Under the pieces are notes generated by a model that saw only the letters and a program-made list of their open reading frames with translations, did no database searches and had not been told where the DNA came from. A stretch of DNA of 43,207 bases from an uncultured bacterium (GTDB taxonomy: Bacteria; Bacillota; Clostridia; Lachnospirales; Lachnospiraceae): NCBI GenBank assembly GCA_947175015.1, contig CAMWLE010000022.1:1-43207 (forward strand), read 5' to 3'. Both the position numbers and the translations under genes were made by a program. Shown in pieces: positions 16,082 through 23,353 of this stretch; positions within the stretch are counted from its first letter, which is position 1; each line of letters opens with the position of its first letter.

Positions 16082-17505
16082 TTACAATAACAAGTGGAAA
16101 TAAATTGATCTATCATCCAAGGCACCACAGACTAAGTGTGGAGGATGCAAGGTTGGTTTTAGAAGATAACGCCGCAGGAAGCCTGATGTTTGATGTTTAT
16201 GATGACAATCTGAATTATAACAGCATAAGAAAATTATATCCCATTATATCTGTTATGCGTGACAGACGCACTATTTTCAAAGGCAGAGTGATCGCTGACA
16301 AGCGAAATTTCTACAACGGGAAAACGGTGGAAGCGGAGGGAAAGCTGGCGTTTTTCAATGATTCCTGCATGGAACCTTTTTCTTTCCAGGGTAGTCCAAA
16401 GGATCTATTTTCCATGCTCATCGAAAATCATAATGCCAGAGTGATGCCGTGGCAACAGTTCAAGGTGGGGAATGTGACGGTTCAGGATAATAATGATTAT
16501 ATTGTCCGAAGTAGTGAAAATGTGATAAACACATGGACCGCATTGAAAGAGAAATGTTTCAAATCCAGCTTGGGAGGGCATATTCGCATACGGTATGAAC
16601 CAGATGGAGACTATGTAGATTGGTTGGAAGACTATACGGAAATTTCAACACAAGGAATCCGGTTTGCGGAGAATATTATCAGTTTATCCCAGGAGATGGA
16701 CGCAACGGAAACATATACAGCCATACGGCCCACGGGTGCAGAGGTGGATGGTGTCAAAATTGATATTTCTACTGTCAACGATGGAAAAACATACTTGGTC
16801 AACGAAGAAAAGGCAGCGGAATATGGTATTATTTTTGCGCCAGAGGATGAATCAGTTTGGGATGATGTCACATTGCCGGAAAACTTGCTACGGAAAGCGC
16901 ACGACAAATTGTATGGTTCCATGGCTGCTCTAAGTGAAACGTATGAAATCAAAGCTGTAGACCTTCACCTGACAGATGAAAAGATAGAAGCTCTTAATAT
17001 CTGCGAGTATGTATCTGTGGAAAGCAAGCCTCATGGGATCAAAGGGAAATATCTGCTGTCCAGGGCAGAAATTGCTATAACATACCCACAGCAATCCATC
17101 TATTACCTGGGCGCAAGCAGACGGGTATTGAGTGATATGGATTCTGGTACAGTAGCACAGGAGACGGTTTTTGTTCCCAAAAAAGTCAGCGAGCTGGAGA
17201 ATGATACAAGGTATATTTCTGAAATTCAAGTAGGGAAAATATTGTCTGATTATACAAAGACAGAGGATATGGAAAACATTGTTAAAACGTTAATAAAACA
17301 GCTGGGCGGAAACAATGAGAGTACTGGATGGTATGCATTTGAAGTGAGAGAAGATGGACATTTATGGGCGGTATCAGAGAGAGAAACAGATGTCTGCCCC
17401 GTTTCTATTAATGAGGATGGGCATCTTGTGCTTGTGTCAGATGATGATGCAGTCCATTATTTTATTGACGAAAACGGACATTTGATTCATGGGATAGGAG
17501 AATGA
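16078..17505 (+). CDS. Tail hub / tail-associated protein (Tal-like)
   Basis: A 475-residue baseplate hub protein. It follows Dit as expected. The N-terminus (MITITSGNKLIYHPRHH) and the QGSPKDLFSMLIENHNA and AEIAITYPQQSIYYLGASRR segments match the phage T4 gp27-like/prophage endopeptidase tail hub fold. The last ~60 residues carry three short DGHL/NGHL motifs. No lytic domain is visible. I chose TTG 16078, which overlaps the Dit stop (TTGA) and sits 8 nt after AGGAAGGGG; GTG 16069 is too close to that site. The start codon is therefore unusual and somewhat uncertain. Confidence 0.82.
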   Translation: MITITSGNKLIYHPRHHRLSVEDARLVLEDNAAGSLMFDVYDDNLNYNSIRKLYPIISVMRDRRTIFKGRVIADKRNFYNGKTVEAEGKLAFFNDSCMEPFSFQGSPKDLFSMLIENHNARVMPWQQFKVGNVTVQDNNDYIVRSSENVINTWTALKEKCFKSSLGGHIRIRYEPDGDYVDWLEDYTEISTQGIRFAENIISLSQEMDATETYTAIRPTGAEVDGVKIDISTVNDGKTYLVNEEKAAEYGIIFAPEDESVWDDVTLPENLLRKAHDKLYGSMAALSETYEIKAVDLHLTDEKIEALNICEYVSVESKPHGIKGKYLLSRAEIAITYPQQSIYYLGASRRVLSDMDSGTVAQETVFVPKKVSELENDTRYISEIQVGKILSDYTKTEDMENIVKTLIKQLGGNNESTGWYAFEVREDGHLWAVSERETDVCPVSINEDGHLVLVSDDDAVHYFIDENGHLIHGIGE

Positions 17506-17508
17506 GTA

Positions 17509-18159
17509 ATGGCTGAAATTGATTTGGGTAGGGTAGTGGGTTTTTCTCCAGTTATCGTTGAAAACAGTGGAAATAATGAGAATACTTTTATGCTTGACAT
17601 TACAACGAAAGATGGGAAATTTACAACCCCGAATCTGAAAGGCGCGGATGGGAAAGACAGCACAAGGACAGAAGAAATTCTACAGATGCTTGGAGGTTTG
17701 GCATTTGCGCAGAATAAAGAGGGCGCATGGGGATATATTGCTCCGGAAACTTCAGATGTAGTTCCCTTTGGAAGAGGGAATGGAGGGGGATTTGAAATCT
17801 GCAAATGGTATGTGACAGATGAATGTGAGTCATTTGAGCAGAGTGGATCTTCATGGTCTATTACAATGCTCGCAAAAGATACTAAAGATTATTCTATTTC
17901 TTTTGGAATTGTGGTTCCAAAGCAGTGTACGGTAGATTTCCATTTGAGCCTCAATTCATTTGCTGTTTCCACACTCCTGCTAAACGGAGAGACCCTTTAT
18001 AGCCGCGCATTTGTTAGTTCATCATCCCCTTCCGTTAATCAGGTCGTAAATGGAACACTTGTGGAAGGAATAAATACTATGACCTTTATCTGCAAGAACG
18101 GCTATTCCACGGCTTACACCGCCACAGCGGCTATAATGGTTCCGTCGATACTGGTTTGA
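17509..18159 (+). CDS. Putative minor tail/fibre protein
   Basis: A 216-residue protein whose first 20 residues (MAEIDLGRVVGFSPVIVEN) match the N-terminal anchor seen in many Clostridia phage fibre proteins, followed by a GADGKDSTRTEEIL linker and a Ser/Thr- and aromatic-rich beta domain to the end. It starts 3 nt after the hub gene with AGGAGAA upstream. It probably decorates the baseplate or binds a host surface glycan; this is inferred from position and composition, and no enzymatic motif is seen. Confidence 0.6.
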   Translation: MAEIDLGRVVGFSPVIVENSGNNENTFMLDITTKDGKFTTPNLKGADGKDSTRTEEILQMLGGLAFAQNKEGAWGYIAPETSDVVPFGRGNGGGFEICKWYVTDECESFEQSGSSWSITMLAKDTKDYSISFGIVVPKQCTVDFHLSLNSFAVSTLLLNGETLYSRAFVSSSSPSVNQVVNGTLVEGINTMTFICKNGYSTAYTATAAIMVPSILV

Positions 18160-18210
18160 AATGAAATTCCCCTAAAATAGTCAATAATATAGCATAGAGG
18201 AGACAACTTG

Positions 18211-19011
18211 ATGGCGCAGATAGAAATTTTATTGGAAAAACAGTTGCTTACAATACAGAATCAGGACATTATAGCAAGCGGCGATGTGAATTATGATACA
18301 TGTGCGTTTAGTTTTGACAGCACATGGGACGGATTTGTGAAAACAGCCGTATTCTATCAGGACAAGAAAAACGTTCAGTATGTTGTTCTGGGTAGTGATG
18401 ATACTTGCACGATACCAGCCGTTGCAATGGCAAAAGAAGGGAATATGTATATAGGGGTGTTTGGTGTCTCAGGATCCAAGGTAATGACATCTACTGTAGG
18501 AAGGCTCTATATCCGTCAGGGGGCTATATCCGGGGACGCGGTAAGCACAGAGCCAAGTGATGATATTTTCCTTGCGATCATAGCACAGTATCAGAGAATT
18601 GTTATGTTGATGCAGGAGTATGAATCTACTGCGAAAGCATTCAACATCAAAATGGCCGAACAGAATGAAATACTTAAAACCCTGAATGCCTTTGATGTTG
18701 TTGAAATCTGCCGGCGCTTGGATGCGATAGAAGACAGAATGATTTTTTATGCGAATCTGGCAGAAGAAATTATGGCGAGGGAAGTTGTGCTCCGGGATGT
18801 CTCCATTAAGTTTGTGGATAAGAGCTGCAGAATTGAGAATGACCTTTTTGCGGCCGATTCATTGTGTGATGTGTATTTTGATGAATTTTCATATGAAACA
18901 GCAGCGAAATCTCTGATTCTGCCCGTATCTTATGACGGGTACCTGGAATTGTCCAGTTCTATTGATATAACAGATGAATTGACAGCAAACATTCTTATCA
19001 GGAGGAATTGA
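18211..19011 (+). CDS. Baseplate upper protein-like (BppU-type N-terminus)
   Basis: A 266-residue protein. Residues 1-105 (QLLTIQNQDIIASGDVNYDT, FDSTWDGFVKTAVFYQD, CTIPAVAMAKEGNMYIGVFG) are a beta domain characteristic of the phage BppU N-terminal family, which attaches to Dit. Residues 120-200 are a helical stalk with coiled-coil character (NEILKTLNAFDVVEICRRLD). The C-terminal part is beta-rich. GAGGAG is upstream and ATG 18211 is preferred to the TTG three bases earlier. It likely links the tail hub to receptor-binding proteins such as the next gene product. Confidence 0.75.
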   Translation: MAQIEILLEKQLLTIQNQDIIASGDVNYDTCAFSFDSTWDGFVKTAVFYQDKKNVQYVVLGSDDTCTIPAVAMAKEGNMYIGVFGVSGSKVMTSTVGRLYIRQGAISGDAVSTEPSDDIFLAIIAQYQRIVMLMQEYESTAKAFNIKMAEQNEILKTLNAFDVVEICRRLDAIEDRMIFYANLAEEIMAREVVLRDVSIKFVDKSCRIENDLFAADSLCDVYFDEFSYETAAKSLILPVSYDGYLELSSSIDITDELTANILIRRN

Positions 19012-19012
19012 G

Positions 19013-20191
19013 ATGTTAGGAAAAACGAATATCAATACATTGTCAGAGGGCGGAATTGCTACGGAAATTGAAGATTTTTCGTGGATTCGGATGGAATCAG
19101 GAACGTATGCCGACATTGAAAAAGCTATTTTTGAGAACGGCTATCTGGCAGCTTTGACAGCGGATGGAAGTGTGATGTTCACGAAGGATGGGGAATATTG
19201 GGAATTTTTGAGGTTGGATTATCCTGACTGCAAACTGAATGACATTGCTTGGGATGGAAAAAAATTTCTGCTGGTGGGAAGCTGCCAGGACAAAACTATC
19301 AGCGAGGATGACACCACTGGTCTTGTACTGGAGACGGATGATTTTAAGGTGGTAGAGAAAATGCAGCTCCTTGAATATGCCTCTGGGCAATATTGTGCGG
19401 AATATCTGGTTGCGTTTCCGCAAAACGGTAAATATACATTGGTGGCGCGGGGCGGTAAGTCGTTGTATTTGCTGGTTACGGATTTCACGGACAACGGGGT
19501 GGACTGCAGGCAGGTAAATACAGGGATAACAAGTCCCAGGAAATACCTGAAGGTCAGTGCGGCTAAAAATACAGATGCGATAATCATGTATATGCATGTA
19601 GAATGGGCGTCAGGGGCAAATACGGCTCATGCGCAGGTGGTGGTGGAAATAAGGGAGGGTGAATCGTCCCCACTGCGGCTGACACTTCCCAATTCTTCAT
19701 CGGGAGCTGTCGCGGAAGTGTTTGAATGCAAATCAGCGTTGTATATTCAGGTTTTGATCGCCGCAACCCCCAAATATCCGCTGTACAAAATTTCGGATTC
19801 CGGTGAGATTATAACTGTTTGCACAGAGCAGAACTATATGTTGAAGGACGGTGTGTATTTTGATGGATGCCAACTGTTCATCAACAACCATAGTATGCTA
19901 ATCGTGAAGAAAGAAGAGAGCATCGCGGACAAGACAGTGGATGATCTGCTTGAAATTGCGCCGGAGGATACCATGAACTGTATTTTGAAGGCATTTGGGC
20001 AGTTGTATCTATTTGGAAAGCGGGGATTGATCCTGAAATCAAGTGCTGAGGCAAATGATGCAAACGCTGCCTTGGTGCAGGCGTTATCGGCCAAAAGAGC
20101 ATTGGGAGAGGCTAAGGCATATGCAGATGCAAAATGCAGCGAACTGGAAAAGCGGATTTCAAAGTTGGAAGCGCAACATGATAATGGTTGA
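19013..20191 (+). CDS. Putative receptor-binding tail protein (propeller-like)
   Basis: A 392-residue protein next to the BppU-like gene. The body contains repeated short strands of the form WDGKKFLLVGS, ADGSVMFTKDGEYWEFL and GVYFDGCQLFINN, which suggests a beta-propeller or BNR-like fold. The last 45 residues form a helix (ALVQALSAKRALGEAKAYAD, then KCSELEKRISKLE) that is probably a trimeric coiled coil. AGGAGG is upstream, and only one base separates it from the previous gene. I infer a role in host recognition from the fold and placement before the lysis cassette. The ligand is unknown. Confidence 0.6.
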   Translation: MLGKTNINTLSEGGIATEIEDFSWIRMESGTYADIEKAIFENGYLAALTADGSVMFTKDGEYWEFLRLDYPDCKLNDIAWDGKKFLLVGSCQDKTISEDDTTGLVLETDDFKVVEKMQLLEYASGQYCAEYLVAFPQNGKYTLVARGGKSLYLLVTDFTDNGVDCRQVNTGITSPRKYLKVSAAKNTDAIIMYMHVEWASGANTAHAQVVVEIREGESSPLRLTLPNSSSGAVAEVFECKSALYIQVLIAATPKYPLYKISDSGEIITVCTEQNYMLKDGVYFDGCQLFINNHSMLIVKKEESIADKTVDDLLEIAPEDTMNCILKAFGQLYLFGKRGLILKSSAEANDANAALVQALSAKRALGEAKAYADAKCSELEKRISKLEAQHDNG

Positions 20192-20219
20192 AATAAAAAA
20201 GAAAGCGAGGTAAGTAATT

Positions 20220-20708
20220 ATGGACAAAGTAAAGGTGATGGTAATTGCGGCACTGTCTGCACTTATGAGTTGGCTGGGGCTCCTTGCAGTTCCAGTGTTC
20301 CTTCTGGTGGGGGTTAACGTAATAGATTATATCACTGGAATATGGGCGGCAGGATACCGGACGGAGAATGTCAGCAGTTACAAGGGGATCAGGGGTATCA
20401 TCAAAAAGGTGTGTATGTGGATATTGGTATTGGTAGGTGCATGGATTGATATACTATTAGGTTACGCGGCAGAATGTGCCGGACTGAATTTGAATTTGCC
20501 TTTCATTGTGGCAATTGTTGTTGCAGTCTGGTTGGTGGTGAATGAGATTATCAGCATATTAGAAAATATGTTGGATATTGGCGTTCGGATGCCTCCGTTC
20601 TTGCTTCCTGTAGTGAAATACATCAAAAAACAAGTGGAAGATAAGGCGGCAGTAAGTGATTGTACAAATGAGGTTACAGACGCAAAAAAACATAAGGAGG
20701 ATGCATAA
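20220..20708 (+). CDS. Phage holin (holin_4/Cph1 type)
   Basis: A 162-residue membrane protein with at least three hydrophobic segments (VMVIAALSALMSWLGLLAVP, MWILVLVGAWIDILLGYA, PFIVAIVVAVWLVVNEI) and the conserved DYITGIWAA and SYKGIRGIIKK motifs of the holin_4/toxin secretion-lysis family. The C-terminal tail is charged and cytoplasmic. It precedes the amidase gene, forming a standard holin-endolysin cassette, and would permeabilise the membrane to release the endolysin at lysis. Confidence 0.9.
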   Translation: MDKVKVMVIAALSALMSWLGLLAVPVFLLVGVNVIDYITGIWAAGYRTENVSSYKGIRGIIKKVCMWILVLVGAWIDILLGYAAECAGLNLNLPFIVAIVVAVWLVVNEIISILENMLDIGVRMPPFLLPVVKYIKKQVEDKAAVSDCTNEVTDAKKHKEDA

Positions 20709-20709
20709 T

Positions 20710-21429
20710 ATGAGGATCAATGTACATGCCGGACATAATCCGGACGGAAAAGTAGCTTGCGGAGCAATAGGATTCATCAGGGAATCAACGGAGAACAGAA
20801 GGGTCAAGGATGCCGTTGTCAGCCGACTCAGGCAGTTAGGGCATACGGTATATGATTGTACTTGTAATGATGGAGTAAGCAGTTCCGATAATCTTGCCAA
20901 AATCGTCAATGCCTGCAATGCGCATGAAGTTGACTTAGATGTTTCCATACATTTCAATGCGGGCGCAAAGGACGCTGTAGGGAATGGAGTGACAACAGGG
21001 ATTGAGGTATATACATACAAGAGCTCAGGAATAGCCAGAGAGTGCGCAGAGCGTGTATGCGGCGCCGTAGCTGCTTTAGGATTTCAAAACCGTGGGGCGA
21101 AAGTGAACAATTTCTATGTGCTTAGAAATACGAAAGCCCCGGCCATGTTGATTGAGTGTTGTTTTGTTGACGACAAGGATGATGTGGAGTTGTATGATTG
21201 TCAGAAGATGGCAGATGCAATTGTGTTCGGCATAACACAACAAAAAGCCGTCACAGAAGACAATTCAGTGAATGCAGGAGCGGTATCTCCTGGGGATGAG
21301 ACTACCACAGGAAACGGGGAAAAACTATATCGGGTACAGGTAGGAGCTTATTCTATCAAGGCGAATGCTGATGCTATGCTGCAGCGGCTTAAGGATGTTG
21401 GTTTTGATGCAATTATTGTGGGATCATGA
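20710..21429 (+). CDS. N-acetylmuramoyl-L-alanine amidase endolysin with half SPOR domain
   Basis: A 239-residue Amidase_3 enzyme that cuts between MurNAc and the stem peptide. Zinc ligands are His9 (VHAGHNPDG), a Glu in the RESTE segment (25 or 28) and His81 (VSIHFNAG); Glu149 in MLIECC is the catalytic glutamate. After a Thr/Gly linker, residues about 205-239 (YRVQVGAYSIKANADAMLQR) match the first half of a SPOR peptidoglycan-binding domain, and the protein ends there. AAGGAGG sits before ATG 20710. It has no signal peptide, so export would depend on the holin. It is the last gene before the terminator. Confidence 0.92.
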   Translation: MRINVHAGHNPDGKVACGAIGFIRESTENRRVKDAVVSRLRQLGHTVYDCTCNDGVSSSDNLAKIVNACNAHEVDLDVSIHFNAGAKDAVGNGVTTGIEVYTYKSSGIARECAERVCGAVAALGFQNRGAKVNNFYVLRNTKAPAMLIECCFVDDKDDVELYDCQKMADAIVFGITQQKAVTEDNSVNAGAVSPGDETTTGNGEKLYRVQVGAYSIKANADAMLQRLKDVGFDAIIVGS

Positions 21430-21435
21430 TTTACA

Positions 21436-21467
21436 GCCGGCAGGTTGGTTAACCTGCCGGCTTTTTT
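21436..21467 (+). terminator. Rho-independent terminator of the phage late operon
   Basis: An 11-bp perfect GC-rich stem (GCCGGCAGGTT / AACCTGCCGGC) with a GGTT loop followed by six T. It ends the + strand late operon 7 nt after the amidase stop. The stop codon and last codons of the convergent HTH gene lie within the same hairpin. Confidence 0.95.
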
Positions 21468-21787
21468 AAAATTCCGAGTTCTCTTGCAAACGCAAGCCGT
21501 TGATAATCAGCACATTTCCTTTTTTTGGTAGCCCAATCCTCTACGGTACGGAGCGGAATGCAAAATTTGGTGGCGAATGCTGCTTGCGTCAACCCTGACG
21601 CAGAGATAATATCTCTGACACTCATGTGGGCTACATCATGTATATTTTCCAAAATTTGCACAACAGTTGATGCGTCATTGCTGATTTCGTCAAACCAATC
21701 AGGATATCCATACTCGCCTATATACATTTCTTTATCCGGCTGTTCCAAGGCGTCTTGCCATAATTTCAAGAATAATTTATCAGTCAT
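21449..21787 (-). CDS. HTH DNA-binding protein
   Basis: A 112-residue protein whose C-terminal half carries a Cro/C1-like helix-turn-helix: SVRDIISASGLTQAAFATKF followed by CIPLRTVEDWATKKRKCADY. The N-terminal half (YGYPDWFDEISND and a helix with a HDVAH segment) has no known domain. ATG 21787 is chosen because GGGAGA is upstream; the longer frame runs into the zinc-protein gene. It overlaps that gene by 8 nt and is the last of a three-gene minus-strand operon. Such proteins sit in lysogeny modules or resemble antitoxins. Its last residues (KKPAG) are encoded inside the terminator hairpin of the converging late operon. Confidence 0.8.
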   Translation of the reverse strand: MTDKLFLKLWQDALEQPDKEMYIGEYGYPDWFDEISNDASTVVQILENIHDVAHMSVRDIISASGLTQAAFATKFCIPLRTVEDWATKKRKCADYQRLAFARELGILKKPAG

Positions 21788-22400
21788 TTTTGCACTTCTC
21801 CCTATATTTTTCTCGTTGCTCTTCATATTTTTTAAGATTCCTATTGCCGCCCCTATTGGCATCAGCGATTGCCAGTAGCATTTTCCTGTGCTCTGTCCGG
21901 CAATAGTCAGAACAGAGGTTTGTTGCGGTAGTGCTGGAAAAAGTGCGCAGGCAATATACACATACTTTTTCAGCATGTTTTCGCCGCTCCATTTTTTTGA
22001 TATCCTGTCCGGATTGTTTGGCATATCCTTTTTTATGTTCTTTCTGCCATGCCAAGACACCTTTTCGCTGACAGGTTTCAGAGCAGTATTTCTGTCGGCC
22101 AGATGTAACAGTGTATTCCTGTCCACATATTATGCACTTATCAATGCTGCCAAGTGGTCTTTGAGTGCCGGTTTGACGGTGGCGCCTATTGGTTTCTAAC
22201 TGCGCTTTATATGCACAATCAGGGCATCTTCTTGCCCTTGGGCCTCCAAAAAATTCAGTGTTGCAGTCCTGACACATCCGGACTTTGACTACCGTATCAG
22301 ACTTTTTTGCTTTTGCGCATTCAGGGCAATAGTGACAATCAAAGCCTCCATGGAAGGGCTTGCCACATACTTGGCAAGCCCGCATAGTTCTATACTGCAT
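21780..22400 (-). CDS. Multi-zinc-finger protein (four treble-clef/ribbon units)
   Basis: A 206-residue basic protein with four Cys-pair fingers: Cys9/12 with 25/28, Cys43/46 with 59/62, Cys89/92 with 106/110 and Cys147/150 with 163/167. The last two have the YCSETC and LCSDYC endings typical of treble-clef fingers. The stretches between are Lys/Arg-rich, and the C-terminal 30 residues are a charged helix. AAGGAG precedes ATG 22400. It overlaps both its neighbours, so the three genes form one operon. Nucleic-acid binding is likely, and an enzymatic function is not apparent. Confidence 0.8.
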   Translation of the reverse strand: MQYRTMRACQVCGKPFHGGFDCHYCPECAKAKKSDTVVKVRMCQDCNTEFFGGPRARRCPDCAYKAQLETNRRHRQTGTQRPLGSIDKCIICGQEYTVTSGRQKYCSETCQRKGVLAWQKEHKKGYAKQSGQDIKKMERRKHAEKVCVYCLRTFSSTTATNLCSDYCRTEHRKMLLAIADANRGGNRNLKKYEEQREKYREKCKND

Positions 22401-22656
22401 GGCTTAATGCTCCTTCAATCATATCTCTTATCTGTACCATAGTTGTAGGTTCAGAGATGTTGCCGCAATTAATAATGTTGTTATCATGATATTGACTCCA
22501 TGAATTCTGGCCAAAAGAACAATGAAAGTCTGTCCATGCCTCACCTGTTGCGCGATCATAATTAACTTGAAGGTATTGGCCGGAATAATATCCGCTCAAG
22601 CTCTTGCTTTCTCCTGCGATCTTTTTTAATCCTTTGATTCTAATTGTGTTTGCCAT
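22390..22656 (-). CDS. Small hypothetical protein, first gene of the right-end operon
   Basis: An 88-residue protein. The GGGAGG site spaced 8 nt from ATG 22656 fixes this start rather than earlier ATGs in the leader. The N-terminal 35 residues are basic (ANTIRIKGLKKIAGESKSLS), then an aromatic, Trp- and Tyr-rich region (GEAWTDFHCSFGQNSWSQYH) and a short C-terminal helix. No domain is recognised. It is transcribed from a promoter carrying a palindrome in its spacer and overlaps the zinc-finger gene by 11 nt. Confidence 0.7.
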   Translation of the reverse strand: MANTIRIKGLKKIAGESKSLSGYYSGQYLQVNYDRATGEAWTDFHCSFGQNSWSQYHDNNIINCGNISEPTTMVQIRDMIEGALSHAV

Positions 22657-22699
22657 TAACTTGTCCTCCCTTGAAATGTCATTTAATTTATCCATCATT

Positions 22700-22728
22700 A
22701 TAATACCACGCATTGCGTGGAATGTCAA
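22700..22728 (-). promoter_or_regulatory. Sigma-A promoter with a palindromic operator in the spacer
   Basis: On the minus strand TTGACA (22723-22728) and TATTAT (22700-22705) are separated by 17 nt. The 15-bp perfect inverted repeat CCACGCAATGCGTGG (22706-22720) fills almost the whole spacer. A repressor bound there would block RNA polymerase directly. The operon encodes an HTH protein, so autoregulation is possible but unproven. Confidence 0.75.
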
Positions 22729-22774
22729 TAAAATTTTAAAATTTTGTATCTTTTATAGCAACACTGATAACAGC

Positions 22775-22804
22775 TTGACACTGGATATAATCACTGGATA
22801 TAAT
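22775..22804 (+). promoter_or_regulatory. Consensus sigma-A promoter at the prophage right end, reading outward
   Basis: TTGACA (22775-22780) and TATAAT (22799-22804) are separated by 18 nt, directed to the right across the prophage-host junction. No phage gene follows it. It could transcribe the GH18 fragment and the pyrimidine phosphorylase gene. Confidence 0.55.
22779..22804. repeat. Tandem 13-bp direct repeat CACTGGATATAAT x2
   Basis: Two adjacent exact copies, with a related CACTGATAA at 22762-22770. They lie 35-60 bp from the apparent junction. They overlap the outward promoter, but could also be arm-type binding sites for the phage integrase or excisionase. Confidence 0.7.
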
Positions 22805-22837
22805 AGCAGTGTGAGTGTTGCCTTTTTCTACGCATAA

Positions 22838-22875
22838 AAATACTTATGGCTCAAATGGGATTATACCTATGGGCC
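22838..22875. other. Approximate right prophage attachment junction (attR)
   Basis: The GH18 reading frame becomes recognisable from about 22856 (WDYTYGPPMAVAPI) and has an in-frame stop at 22835-22837. Upstream sequence does not resemble the GH18 family. The crossover therefore lies in or just before this interval. The left attachment site is outside the window, so the core repeat cannot be defined. Confidence 0.55.
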
Positions 22876-23287
22876 GCCTATGGCAGTAGCGCCGATTCAT
22901 CAGGTGCGCAAAGTGGTGGAATATGCGCTGACAGAGATTCCCGCAGCGAAGATTGATCTGGGAATTCCTAATTATGGGTATGACTGGCCGCTTCCGTATG
23001 AAAGAGGTGTTACCCAGGCTGTTACCATAGGGAATGTGCAGGCAGTACGTATTGCCGTAGAACAGGGAGCGGAAATTATGTTTGACGATTTGGCGGAGAG
23101 TCCGTATTTTAACTATACCAGTGGAGGGATTGCGCATGAGGTATGGTTTGAGGATGTGAGAAGCTTGCAGGCGAAATTTAACTTGATTAAGGAATATGGT
23201 TTGAGAGGCTGTGGATACTGGCAGATTATGAAATGGTTTCGGGCAAACTGGGTATTGTTGCACAATCAGTTTTACATTATGAAATAA
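22838..23287 (+). pseudogene. 3' fragment of a GH18 spore peptidoglycan hydrolase (YaaH/SleL-like), split by the prophage
   Basis: The last ~143 residues of a glycoside hydrolase family 18 protein. YTYGPPMAVAPIHQVRKV, then LGIPNYGYDWPLPY, HEVWFEDVRSLQAKF and LRGCGYWQIMKWFRANW are the C-terminal hallmarks of YaaH/SleL-type N-acetylglucosaminidases, which act on spore cortex. The N-terminal LysM repeats and the DxxDxE catalytic motif should lie on the far side of the prophage. The fragment starts abruptly at the junction, and the first ATG (22880) has no ribosome binding site, so it is unlikely to be translated alone. Precise excision could restore the gene. The pyrimidine phosphorylase gene follows 67 nt later with no terminator. 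Confidence 0.85.
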
Positions 23288-23353
23288 TACCTTTTAAGTT
23301 CATTGATAAAAGGACAACAGGAAAATCACAAATTACACAGGAGGCGGCCGGAA

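Noticed and set aside
22880..23287. 135-residue open frame starting at ATG 22880 as a complete gene
   Set aside because: The ATG is an internal Met of the GH18 family (GPPMAVAP), and no ribosome binding site precedes it; it is a fragment cut by the prophage.
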